Assembly: GCF_002937075.1 (NCBI RefSeq)
Contig: NZ_NHSJ01000129.1
Location: 1-64,000 of the forward strand
Direction of reading: 5' to 3'
DNA length: 64,000 bases
Source: Rhodoblastus sphagnicola
GTDB taxonomy: Bacteria; Pseudomonadota; Alphaproteobacteria; Rhizobiales; Beijerinckiaceae
Of the stretch, positions 10,547 to 18,683 are shown in pieces. The notes beneath the pieces were generated by a model. It was given only the letters and a program-made list of their open reading frames with translations, did no database searches and was not told the origin of the DNA. A program made the translations under genes and the position numbers. The number at the start of each line of letters is the position of its first letter. The first letter of the stretch is position 1.

Positions 10547-11078
10547 GGAGGGCCCCGTTTGCTGCGCGAAGATGACTTGGTTAGCGGGTGTCAAGCCGGT
10601 TCCCGCCGAAGGGATCGGGCCGCCGCCGACCGGGCGCCAGCCCGATTTCGGCGCGCCATTCCGCTCCGTCGAATCCCGCGTTTCACACACAAAGTCAGCT
10701 TATAGAGGCCACTCTACTTAGTCTACCGATTAAATCGGAAATGTCTTTTTTCAACTGGCGTTTCCCACATGGAAAACACATCCGCCCTGTCTTCCACAAA
10801 ACAGCCGGATTCTGCCCAATTGAATGGGACGTGATGAGAGTTCCCTCGGCGAGCGACGGCTTCGCGACATCAATTCGCGTTTGACCGAGGCCGGGAAATT
10901 CCGCTGACGGCATGGTTCCCGCCATCGCCAGAAAAGCTTGAAAGACGCCTTCGCGCCGAACGCAGCCGATCTCAAATCTGGCTCGCCGCCAAGCCCATGT
11001 CTGGTGGGTGTCTTGGATGCCCCCTCATCCGTCTCGCCGCGACGAGCCGCCTTCTCCCGCAAGGGGAGAAACAAGCGC
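10547..11078. other. 530-base intergenic region upstream of the sulfatase
   Basis: Contains the presumed sulfatase promoter (AT-rich near 10690-10745, no clear consensus hexamers) and a family-2 repeat at 11020-11070. No coding frame with family resemblance was found. Confidence 0.45.
11020..11070. repeat. Dispersed palindromic repeat, family 2 (copy 1)
   Basis: CCCCTCATCCG, a short variable hairpin, then CTTCTCCCGCAAGGGGAGAA. The same two halves recur at 50721-50856 (two inverted copies) and 52741-52792. It resembles a REP/RUP-type intergenic palindrome. Confidence 0.75.
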
Positions 11079-11636
11079 TCACTGCGCCGGCGCCAGCGCC
11101 AAATCCTTTTCCATCACCGCGAGATAAATGCCGTCCACCAGCGCCGTGCTCAGCCCGTCCTCGAACGGGAACGGCAGGCGCTCGCCGGTCAGCGTGTAGC
11201 CGCAACGCTGGTAATAGGCGATCAATTCGCTGCGCAGGCCGATCACGCTCATCGTCATGCGCGTCACGCCCCAGCGCCGTCGCGCCGTCGCCTCGGCCTC
11301 CCGCATGAAGCGCCGGCCGAGGCCCCTGCCCTGCAAGCCGGGCCTGATGACGAACATGCCGAGATAGCCGACGCCCTCGGATACCTTTTGCAACTGCACC
11401 GAGCCGATCAGCCTGTCATCCTGGAAGCAGAGCAGAAACATTGTATCCGGCGCCGCCATGACGCGGGCCAGTCCGGCCTCGTCGATGCGGCGTCCCTGGA
11501 GGATGTTCGCTTCGGTGGTCCAGCCCATGGCGCTGGATTCGCCGCGATAGGCCGAATTGATCAGAACGGTTACGGCGGGAATGTCGGCGGCCTCGGCGGC
11601 GCGCAGGACGAAAGGATCTGAATCGGACGAAGCCAT
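11079..11636 (-). CDS. GNAT family N-acetyltransferase
   Basis: A 185-residue acetyl-CoA dependent acetyltransferase of unknown substrate. The fold shows the strand-4 acceptor region (GYLGMFVIRPGLQGRGLGRR) with the acetyl-CoA pyrophosphate loop QGRGLG, and the C-terminal TLTGERLPFPF-type ending often seen in small-molecule acetyltransferases. I start at ATG 11636 (MASSDSDPFVLRAAEAADIP), where GNAT homology begins. Its neighbours on either side are unrelated, so the substrate cannot be inferred from context. Confidence 0.85.
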   Translation of the reverse strand: MASSDSDPFVLRAAEAADIPAVTVLINSAYRGESSAMGWTTEANILQGRRIDEAGLARVMAAPDTMFLLCFQDDRLIGSVQLQKVSEGVGYLGMFVIRPGLQGRGLGRRFMREAEATARRRWGVTRMTMSVIGLRSELIAYYQRCGYTLTGERLPFPFEDGLSTALVDGIYLAVMEKDLALAPAQ

Positions 11637-11816
11637 GAACGGAAGTCCCACGGAAAAAAACGGACGAGCGAGCGCGGCGATATTAGGCGTCTCCGTCACA
11701 AGTCGCCATCCGCCCAGCGCAGGCAAAATGTCACGCCCGCGACCGCCAACGTGCTTCAGGGAAAATAAATGACCTTAGGTCCATGATGCGCCCAGGTTTT
11801 ATTGGACACCGCCAAA

Positions 11817-13064
11817 ATGCCGGACATTCGCGCCGTTGATTCCCTCGACGCCCCCGACGTCTCCATCGTCATGCCCTGCCTCAACGAGGCGCTGAGCCTG
11901 CCGCATTGCCTCGCCAACGCCCGCGAGGCGCTGGCGCTGCTGGCGTCGCGCCTCGGCCTCACCGGCGAGATCGTGATCGCCGACAATGGCTCGACCGACG
12001 GCAGCCAGTTGATCGCCCGCGCCGGCGGCGCCCGCGTCGTCGATGCGCCCCGCCGGGGCTATGGCGCCGCCTTGATTGCTGGCTTCGAAGGCGCGTCCGG
12101 CCGCTATCTCGTGATGGGCGATTGCGACGGCTCCTATGATTTCCGCGAGGCGGTCGATCTCGTCGCCCTGCTGCGCGACGGCGCCGGCCTCGCCATGGGC
12201 TCGCGCTTCAAGGGCGGCATCGCGCCGGGCGCCATGCCCTGGAAGAATCGCCATATCGGCAATCCCGTGCTCACCGGAATCCTGAACCTGTTTTTCCGCT
12301 CGGGCGTGTCCGACGCCCATTGCGGCCTGCGCGCGCTGACCAAGGATTGCTTCCACCGCCTGGGGCTGAGCGGCTCGGGCATGGAATTCGCCAGCGAAAT
12401 GATCATCAAGGCGGCGCTGAAGGGCGAGAAGATCGCCGAGGCCCCGGTCAAACTGTCGCGCGACATTCGCGACCGGCCGCCACATCTGCGCCCGTGGCGC
12501 GACGGCTGGCGCCATTTGCGCTATCTGCTGATGCTCAGCCCCGCCTGGGCCTTCGCGGCCCCGGCCGCGCTGGCCGCGAGCGTCTCGCTGTTCATTTTCG
12601 CCATGAGCCTGTCGGCCTGGGCGAGCGGCCATTGGGAGGAGAGCTTTTTCGGCAATTACTGGGCGATTCTCGCCGGTTCGCTGCTCGGCCTCGCCCATAC
12701 CGCCGGCCTGCTCGGCGCCGCCACCCATCTCTACAGCGTGCGCGCCGGCTACCGCCCCGCCCTCCGCGCCGATGGCTTTCTGGCGCGGTGGATTTCGCTG
12801 GAAAGCATGCTGATCGCCGGCGGCTTGGTTTTCCTCGCCGGCGCCGGCCTGCTGTCGGGCGTGCTGGCCTGGTGGTCCGGCCATAATTTCAGCGGCATCC
12901 GCAATGTCCTGCCCGCCGTGCTCGGTTCGACGCTGATGGTGATCGGCGCGCAAAACGCCATGGGCGGCTTTTTGCTGGCGATCGGCGCCGGCCATGAGGC
13001 GGACTTTTTGAAGCCGGCGCAGCCGGAGGCCAGACCCGCCGAACCGATGCGCGAGGCGGCTTAA
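11817..13064 (+). CDS. Membrane-anchored family 2 glycosyltransferase (DPM/GtrB-like)
   Basis: Transfers a sugar, probably to a polyprenyl phosphate carrier, at the cytoplasmic face of the inner membrane. The GT-A domain (about 15-230) has DVSIVMPCLNE, the nucleotide-binding IVIADNGSTDGS and the DxD region MGDCDGSYD. The last 190 residues hold about four membrane helices. This layout is that of dolichol-phosphate-mannose synthase and GtrB-like proteins, which act with GtrA flippase-like partners; a GtrA gene lies at 17265. ATG 11817 was chosen over TTG 11802. The stop overlaps the convergent gene's stop. Confidence 0.88.
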   Translation: MPDIRAVDSLDAPDVSIVMPCLNEALSLPHCLANAREALALLASRLGLTGEIVIADNGSTDGSQLIARAGGARVVDAPRRGYGAALIAGFEGASGRYLVMGDCDGSYDFREAVDLVALLRDGAGLAMGSRFKGGIAPGAMPWKNRHIGNPVLTGILNLFFRSGVSDAHCGLRALTKDCFHRLGLSGSGMEFASEMIIKAALKGEKIAEAPVKLSRDIRDRPPHLRPWRDGWRHLRYLLMLSPAWAFAAPAALAASVSLFIFAMSLSAWASGHWEESFFGNYWAILAGSLLGLAHTAGLLGAATHLYSVRAGYRPALRADGFLARWISLESMLIAGGLVFLAGAGLLSGVLAWWSGHNFSGIRNVLPAVLGSTLMVIGAQNAMGGFLLAIGAGHEADFLKPAQPEARPAEPMREAA

Positions 13065-13282
13065 GCCCGCGCAAAAGTCCAGAATTTCAGCAGCGCGGAC
13101 AGTTGCAATCCGAGCAATTGCGTCGCGACATATTTGGGAAACGCTTTTGCGTGCGGCTCGCTGGAGCGGAAGGCGAGGCTTCGCTGCGCCGGATAGACCA
13201 GCGGAATCATCGTCGCATAGGCGAGCGCGCCCGCGCCGCCGACGCCAGCAAACCCGTTGAGGGCGCGCAGGTCCGATCGCAT
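13061..13282 (-). pseudogene. GtrA-like remnant with internal deletion
   Basis: A 73-residue frame that starts like a GtrA helix 1 (NGFAGVGGAGALAYATMI) and jumps to the region before helix 3 (RSLAFRSSEPHAKAFPKYVA, then LLGLQLSALL). Helix 2 and its loop are missing and the C-terminus is cut short; intact GtrA proteins are about 130 residues. The ATG overlaps the stop of the upstream membrane glycosyltransferase in ATGA form, so it may still be translated. I read it as a deleted flippase-like gene that once partnered its neighbours. Confidence 0.55.
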
Positions 13283-15111
13283 CAGTCGCTCGGCGGCAGA
13301 ACTTGGTAGAGCCGCGCCGGGGCGCCCTCGGGCGAGACCTCGCGCAGCCAGCCGGGGATTTCGCCGTCCTCGACGCGCGCCGCGAGACCGTCCGGCGACA
13401 GCGCGCGCAGCGCCGCGGCGTCGGCCGGCGTCGCCCAGCACAACAGCACGTAATCCACACCCGCCTTGCGCGCCAAAATCTCGGCCTGCGGCGGCGCGGC
13501 GCGTAAAATGTTCAGCGCGGCGAGATTGCCGGCATTGTTGCGATGATAGGGCGCGGCCAGCGCGCGCATGGCGCTATGCGCAAGGATATAGGAGCCGGGC
13601 GAGATCGGCCCCGCGACCAGACCGGGCTTATGGTCGTCGAGGTAACGATAGCTGGCGGAGTCGATGCAGGGATCGGGCCGCCGCCACGCCAAATCCGGCG
13701 AAGCCTTCGCCTCCGGCGCCGGCTCCAGCTCCGGCATGGCGAGCGCGACGCCGAAGGACGACCCGGCCAGCAGCGCCACACTCGCGGCCACCCCGGCCAG
13801 CAGTTTTCCGCGCGGCGCCAGAGCGCGGCGGACCGCATCGACCGGCGCCAGCAGGCCGACGGCGGCCAGTGGCGCCAGCGAAGAGAAGATGCGCAGGCAG
13901 GCGCAGGCGGCGACAAAACCCAGCGCCAGCAGCACCGCGAGCACCAGCCAGCGCGCCCGCGCCACGCCGCGTCCGACGACAACGCCGAACAGGGCGCAGG
14001 CGAGGCCGATCAACGTCGGAACCGCCATCAAGACCGCCGCGCCGGGCGCGATGACATAGTTTTGCGCAAGCGTCTGGTTTTCGCCGATATGGTCCATCCA
14101 GAAGGTTTTCAGCACCGGATCGACATCGGCATAGGGCGGGCGCAGGCAGTCCGGCCACAAGGCCACGACGGGCGCCAGCGCCGCCGCCCCGGCGAGGACC
14201 AGCAGCACGGCGCGACCGGCGCGCGAAAAATTGCCGGCGAAGGACAGCAAGAAGTAGGCGGCGGCGCCGATCAGGGCTGGCGTCATCCACGATATCGACA
14301 GGGCGTCGCAGGCGGGAACGCGCCAGCGTTGCGCGCCGACCGTCAGCAGGAACACGGCGATCAGGGCGAGGGCGAGGCCGCCGCCAAAACGCCGCAGCAG
14401 CCCGCGCGCCTCGGCGCCGCGCAGCAAAAAGGCGAGGCCCGGCGCCGCCGCCAGCGCGGTGAAAAACGGCAGGTTCTCCAGGCCAATACCCAGCGACACC
14501 GCGACACAAGCGCCCGACAACGCCGCCCAGCGCGCCTGTGCTGGATCGAAGGCGCGGGCCAGCGTCGCGACGGCGAACAGCAACAGCGTGATCTGGACGG
14601 AATGATGATCGACGCGGCCGGGCGGAAACTGCCAGAACATCACGCCGCAGCAGAACACGGCGAAGACGCCGAACAGGCGCATCGCGGACCCGGCGAAGAC
14701 TCGCGCCGCGAAACCGCCGCCGGCGAGCAGCACGGCGAGGACGAGCGTCGGGAAGACGATGCGCGCGGCGCGCTCGGCGAGGTCCGGGGTGAGGAACAGG
14801 CCAAAAAACTTCAGCAGAATAACAAGGGGAATATCGACGATGCGCGACCAGTGCAGGATCGAACCCTGCGGCGGGTTGAGCCGATATTGCGTCAGGTCGT
14901 ACCAGCCCTGTCCCGCCAGCAGGTCGCGCACCTGAACCATGCGCATGGCGTCGTCGGTGTCGTAAAAACCGCCGCCGCTCCAGACGTCAAGCAGCCGCCC
15001 CTGCTGGAAAACCAGCGACAGCACCAGGGCGCCGAGCACGAACAGCGCGAAGACAAGGTTGTCCGGCGGCGCCGCGGCGCGGGCGGGTGTGGAGGAAACG
15101 GAGAACGACAT
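13282..15111 (-). CDS. Polytopic GT-C type glycosyltransferase-like membrane protein
   Basis: A 609-residue inner-membrane protein with about twelve helices and a soluble C-terminal domain of about 150 residues. The first periplasmic loop carries an acidic motif (YDTDDAMRMVQVRDLL) and HWSRIVD, followed by GRVDHHSVQ. This pattern resembles PMT/STT3-like GT-C enzymes that take sugars from polyprenyl carriers. The start at ATG 15111 (MSFSVSSTPARAAAP) precedes the first helix. It is divergent from another GT-C gene at 15307. Donor and acceptor are unknown. Confidence 0.75.
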   Translation of the reverse strand: MSFSVSSTPARAAAPPDNLVFALFVLGALVLSLVFQQGRLLDVWSGGGFYDTDDAMRMVQVRDLLAGQGWYDLTQYRLNPPQGSILHWSRIVDIPLVILLKFFGLFLTPDLAERAARIVFPTLVLAVLLAGGGFAARVFAGSAMRLFGVFAVFCCGVMFWQFPPGRVDHHSVQITLLLFAVATLARAFDPAQARWAALSGACVAVSLGIGLENLPFFTALAAAPGLAFLLRGAEARGLLRRFGGGLALALIAVFLLTVGAQRWRVPACDALSISWMTPALIGAAAYFLLSFAGNFSRAGRAVLLVLAGAAALAPVVALWPDCLRPPYADVDPVLKTFWMDHIGENQTLAQNYVIAPGAAVLMAVPTLIGLACALFGVVVGRGVARARWLVLAVLLALGFVAACACLRIFSSLAPLAAVGLLAPVDAVRRALAPRGKLLAGVAASVALLAGSSFGVALAMPELEPAPEAKASPDLAWRRPDPCIDSASYRYLDDHKPGLVAGPISPGSYILAHSAMRALAAPYHRNNAGNLAALNILRAAPPQAEILARKAGVDYVLLCWATPADAAALRALSPDGLAARVEDGEIPGWLREVSPEGAPARLYQVLPPSD

Positions 15112-15144
15112 GATCCAGTCTTGCCCGCAAATAGTTAACCTTAG

Positions 15145-15184
15145 GTCGCCGACAGGCTTGGGAAGTCGCCGACAGGCTTGGGAA
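15145..15184. repeat. Two-copy 20-bp tandem duplication
   Basis: The unit GTCGCCGACAGGCTTGGGAA occurs twice head to tail, followed by a further GTCGCC. It sits in the divergent promoter region between the two GT-C genes. Probably a slippage product. Confidence 0.8.
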
Positions 15185-15306
15185 GTCGCCGCAACGCGCG
15201 GGAGGCCGTCAAACCAGGCCGAAGCAGCGTAAGGCAAAGAGTTCGTAACGGTTCTCGCCTAATTTGACCTCGCGCTTGGCGTTATTCGGGCATCGAGGTC
15301 TTGCGG

Positions 15307-16755
15307 ATGGGGAAAGCAGTCGAAAATGCGGGCGCGCCGCGCCTTGAGTCCGTGCTGTTGGCCTTCGGCCTCGCCTTTCCCTTCCTGATCCTGCGTCTGG
15401 CCAATGTGTTTCATTACGACGACATGCGCATTTTCGTCGAATGGGCGGATTGCTGGAAGGCCGACGCGCGCCATGTCTATGGCCTGTGCCCGAGCGCCAA
15501 TTATCCCTTGGTCGGAACTTTTTTCAGCGCCGGCGTCATCGCCGGGCTGCGGGAGGTCTTCCACCTCGACGATGTCGAGGAGATCGCCCGTTATTATCGC
15601 CTTGTGCTGGCCTGTTTCGACGCCGCCAATTTCGTCCTGCTGGCGTTGATCGGCCGCGCGCTGGGCCTTCGCCATGCGGTCGCGCTCGCCCTGGCGATCG
15701 AACTGCTGCCTTCGACCTGGGCTGGCGGCGAGGTCTGGGGCCAGATCGACACCATCTCCCAGTTCTTTCTGCTCGCCAGCCTGCATGGTCTTATGCGCGC
15801 CTGGCAATTGGCCGGCGCGGCGCAAACCAGGGACCGGGCCAAGGCGCAAGCGCATTTCCTCGTCGGCCTGTGCGCGCTCGCGCTATGCGCCCTGACCAAG
15901 CAACTGGCGATTTTCTCCATCGTCGCCATGGCGCCGCTGGCGGCCGCCGCGCTCTGGCGTCTCGGCGCCGCTTCGAAACGCGCCCTCGCCCTCGGCGCCG
16001 TTGCGGTGGCGCTGGCGGGCGCCCTGTTGCTGTGGCTTGACCGGCAGGCCGACATCCCCGGCTATTTCGGCTCCAGCTTCCTTTATGTCTGGTTCGGCGG
16101 CGGCAGCCATCACGGCCGCATCCTCACCGGCAATGGCTTCAACATCTGGGTGTTTCTCGGCCGCGACATGGCGTCGTCCTCCGACGACCCGTTCTTGAAC
16201 CTGAGCCTGTTCGGGCGCGCGGTCAGCCTGACGCCGCGCGTCGCCGGCTTCGCGCTCTACGGCCTTTATGCGCTGGGCGCGGGCGCGCTGCTGGCGCGGT
16301 TCTGTTGGCGCGCCGCCGCCGACGCCGAGTCGTCAAGACGCTTTCTGGCCGGCTGCCTGCTGCTGGTGGCGCTCATGAACCTCGGCTTCAACCTCTTCCT
16401 CACCGGCACGCACGAGCGCTATCTCTACCACTTCTATCCGTTCGCGCTGCTGGCCGCCGCCGTGCTGGCGCCGCGCGGCGCGCGCGCCGCGACGATCGGC
16501 TGCTATCTCTCGGCCGGGACGCTCTACGGGTTGTTCGTCCTCTCCATCATCCAGGAATTGCCTGAACTCCTGGCGCGCTTGGTCCGGCCCGAAGTCCTGG
16601 CCGGCCTGCATCTCGCGGTGCTGCTGAGTCTGGCCGCGCTGGTCCGGCGCGCGACCGTACCGACGCGGCCCCCGTGGCGGCTCCCCCCTCGCGCGGCTGA
16701 CATCGTCATGGCCCCTGCTGGCGCGCGCTCGCCCGCAAGCAAAAATTCACTATAA
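15307..16755 (+). CDS. GT-C type membrane glycosyltransferase (ALG/GT87-like)
   Basis: A 482-residue polytopic membrane protein, probably moving sugar residues from lipid carriers on the periplasmic side. The first loop holds the acidic pair FHYDDMRIFVEW. The middle has GEVWGQIDTISQFFLLASL, like the W-x-Q-x-D block of ALG6/GT87 mannosyltransferases. A late loop has GTHERYLYHFYPF. About ten to eleven helices are visible. The ORF allows TTG 15301; ATG 15307 is preferred. Part of the surface polysaccharide region. Confidence 0.78.
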   Translation: MGKAVENAGAPRLESVLLAFGLAFPFLILRLANVFHYDDMRIFVEWADCWKADARHVYGLCPSANYPLVGTFFSAGVIAGLREVFHLDDVEEIARYYRLVLACFDAANFVLLALIGRALGLRHAVALALAIELLPSTWAGGEVWGQIDTISQFFLLASLHGLMRAWQLAGAAQTRDRAKAQAHFLVGLCALALCALTKQLAIFSIVAMAPLAAAALWRLGAASKRALALGAVAVALAGALLLWLDRQADIPGYFGSSFLYVWFGGGSHHGRILTGNGFNIWVFLGRDMASSSDDPFLNLSLFGRAVSLTPRVAGFALYGLYALGAGALLARFCWRAAADAESSRRFLAGCLLLVALMNLGFNLFLTGTHERYLYHFYPFALLAAAVLAPRGARAATIGCYLSAGTLYGLFVLSIIQELPELLARLVRPEVLAGLHLAVLLSLAALVRRATVPTRPPWRLPPRAADIVMAPAGARSPASKNSL

Positions 16756-16806
16756 TGTTCAGCGCGTTGCGAGAAACGCTGCATCACCATCAAGCACTCC
16801 TTCACG

Positions 16807-16827
16807 TAAACGAAATTGCAACGTTTA
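16807..16827. promoter_or_regulatory. Inverted repeat upstream of the Flp pilin gene
   Basis: TAAACG (16807-16812) and CGTTTA (16822-16827) are perfect inverted repeats nine bases apart, 62 bases before the pilin ATG. A possible operator; no regulator family can be assigned. Confidence 0.35.
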
Positions 16828-16889
16828 AGCCTCCATAACCCGACTGACGGAAGGGCAGCCCCAACCTTCCGCGATCGAGAGAGACTATC

Positions 16890-17054
16890 ATGATCCGTCA
16901 GCTCAAGAATTTCCTCCGTGACGAGTCCGGCGCCACCGCGATCGAATATGGCCTGATCGCCGCGCTGATTTCCGTGGTCGCCATCGCGACCCTCACCACG
17001 GTCGGCACCAAGATCAACAGCAAGTTCATCGCGGTTTCAAACGGCCTCAACTGA
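16890..17054 (+). CDS. Flp/Fap-type pilin (54 aa)
   Basis: A type IVb Flp pilin subunit for tight-adherence pili. The peptide has a short leader ending in Gly, then the processing and assembly motif GATAIEYGLIAALISVV. The Glu at +5 and the hydrophobic stalk of about 20 residues are diagnostic, and the family runs to 50-65 residues. A prepilin peptidase would cut after Gly14. No tad/cpa assembly gene is in the window, so the subunit depends on machinery elsewhere or is a paralogue. It sits between GT-C and gtrA genes. Confidence 0.9.
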   Translation: MIRQLKNFLRDESGATAIEYGLIAALISVVAIATLTTVGTKINSKFIAVSNGLN

Positions 17055-17264
17055 TCGGGCTGCGGCGCGACGCAAGGCCGTCGGCGCCGTTCCCCCCGTC
17101 TTTCCAGCTTTTGTGGCGCGAGAGCCTGCTCCCGCGCCATCTTCTTGCGTCCATTTCTCCCGCCATTTTCTCCTGCGTTGTGTCGCGGGCCGCCCGGTGC
17201 TATCGCAGGGCGAGCCGAGGCGGCGCGCCGCCTCGAACCCCGCGAACTCTGGACTTGGCGCGTC

Positions 17265-17702
17265 ATGCGGCTGCATCGTTTCGCGATCATTTCCGGCCTT
17301 GGCTGGCTGATCGACATGCTGGTGATGACCCTGCTGGTTTCGGGCGGGGTTTCGGTTTTCATCGCCAACCTGACCAGCGCCGGCCTCGCCATCAGCTTTG
17401 TCTTCTTCGCCGCGCAAAACCGCGTCTTCATCGACAACGGCCGCTTTCTGTTCGCCAAATTCGCGGCTTATTTCCTGTATCAGGCCGTGGCGGTCCCTTT
17501 GGCTTCCATCGTGATCCAGAAACTGGCGTTCGTCCTGCTCGCCGCCGCGCCGGCCGACCTCTTCGCCCTGCTGCATCTCCACGACGGGCAAAAGCTGACC
17601 TTCGCCTCGCTCGCCGCCAAGGTGGCGGTGACGCCGCTGACGCTCTACAGCAATTTCCTGTTCATGGGCTGGCTGGTCGAACGGAGGGTTTCGCTGCTGT
17701 GA
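17265..17702 (+). CDS. GtrA family membrane protein
   Basis: A 145-residue, four-helix GtrA-type protein. Members are thought to flip polyprenyl-phosphate sugars used to glucosylate O-antigen or arabinogalactan. It begins MRLHRFAIISGLGWLIDMLV and has the FFAAQNRVFI segment before helix 3, matching the N-R-x-F/W motif of the family. ATG 17265 gives the usual length; an in-frame ATG at 17145 would add 40 non-homologous residues. It lies upstream of a family-2 glycosyltransferase, the standard partner. Confidence 0.82.
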   Translation: MRLHRFAIISGLGWLIDMLVMTLLVSGGVSVFIANLTSAGLAISFVFFAAQNRVFIDNGRFLFAKFAAYFLYQAVAVPLASIVIQKLAFVLLAAAPADLFALLHLHDGQKLTFASLAAKVAVTPLTLYSNFLFMGWLVERRVSLL

Positions 17703-17741
17703 GCGCCGAAATTTCGCAAGACAAGGCCGGGCTTGTCGGGT

Positions 17742-17790
17742 AGAGCATGATCCCAAAAAGTGGACACCGGTTTTTGGAAAAGATCATGCG
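17742..17790. repeat. Dispersed repeat, family 1 (copy 2)
   Basis: AGCATGATCCCAAAAAGTGG, then CACCGGTTTTTGGAAAAGAT. It is the reverse complement of the block at 4328-4370 and lies in the gap between gtrA and the next glycosyltransferase. Confidence 0.75.
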
Positions 17791-17802
17791 AAAACAAATA
17801 GC

Positions 17803-17844
17803 CTAGAGCGCGATGCGTTTCCGTGGAAACGCATCGCGCTCTAG
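17803..17844. repeat. Perfect 42-bp palindrome
   Basis: Arms of 20 bp around a two-base centre (17823-17824); each arm reads CTAGAGCGCGATGCGTTTCC inward. It is adjacent to a family-1 repeat and may be part of the same composite element, or a terminator for gtrA. Confidence 0.85.
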
Positions 17845-17872
17845 AGAACCCCGGCATAAGACGAGTTTGTTC

Positions 17873-18676
17873 ATGGCCGACAAAATCCTGATTTTCATCC
17901 CGATGTATAATTGCGCTCAACAGATCGGGCGCGTGCTGAAGCAACTCGAAAACCCCGATGTCGCCAAGTTTTTCCATGGCGTGCTCTGCGTGGACAACCA
18001 ATCGCCGGATGCGACACTAGAGGTCGCCGCCGCCGCGATGGAGCGCGTCCCCCTTCCCTTTCGCGCGATTTTGCGCAACGCCGGCAATTACGGTCTGGGC
18101 GGCTCGCACAAGGTCGCGATCGATTTCGGTCTCGCGCAAGGCTATTCGCACCTCGTCGTGCTGCATGGCGACGACCAGGGTTCGATCGCCGATCTCACGC
18201 CGCTTGTCGCCGCCGGCGCCCATGACTCGCTGGACTGCCTGCTCGGCGCGCGTTTCATGCCCGGCTCCCGACTGCAAGGCTATTCGGCGCTGCGCACCCT
18301 GGCGAACCGGGTTTTCAATGCCATTTTCTCGATCATTTCAGGTCAAAAACTTTACGATCTTGGCTCCGGCCTCAATCTCTACCGGCTCGACATCTTCCGC
18401 GACGGCTTTCACCGGCGCTTTCGCGACGATCTGACCTTCAATTATTTCCTGATTCTGGCCTGCTGCCAGAAGGGCTTCCGGCAAAAATTCTTTCCCTTGA
18501 CCTGGTGCGAGGACGATCAGATCTCCAACGCCAAGCTGTTCCGCCAGGGCGTGCGCATGCTGAAGCTGCTGGCGCAACGCATTTTCGATCCGAAGGGGTT
18601 TCTGGCGTCCGAACATCGCGCGGTCGCCATCGCCGATTATTCATCGCAAACCGTCAGGGCATGGCCCGGAGCCTGA
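17873..18676 (+). CDS. Family 2 glycosyltransferase
   Basis: A 267-residue cytoplasmic GT-A fold glycosyltransferase. Key blocks are ILIFIPMYNCAQQIGRVL, the uridine-binding VLCVDNQSPD, GGSHKVAIDFG and the DxD region HGDDQGS, followed by a dolichol-phosphate-sugar synthase-like SGLNLYRLDIF. There is no C-terminal membrane anchor, unlike the 11817 enzyme. ATG 17873 excludes the palindrome from the coding sequence. The next gene begins seven bases downstream, so they form an operon. Sugar and acceptor unknown. Confidence 0.87.
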   Translation: MADKILIFIPMYNCAQQIGRVLKQLENPDVAKFFHGVLCVDNQSPDATLEVAAAAMERVPLPFRAILRNAGNYGLGGSHKVAIDFGLAQGYSHLVVLHGDDQGSIADLTPLVAAGAHDSLDCLLGARFMPGSRLQGYSALRTLANRVFNAIFSIISGQKLYDLGSGLNLYRLDIFRDGFHRRFRDDLTFNYFLILACCQKGFRQKFFPLTWCEDDQISNAKLFRQGVRMLKLLAQRIFDPKGFLASEHRAVAIADYSSQTVRAWPGA

Positions 18677-18683
18677 GTCACCC

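Noticed and set aside
15145-15190. A CRISPR-like repeat array
   Set aside because: Only two direct 20-bp copies without spacers are present, and no cas gene is nearby.
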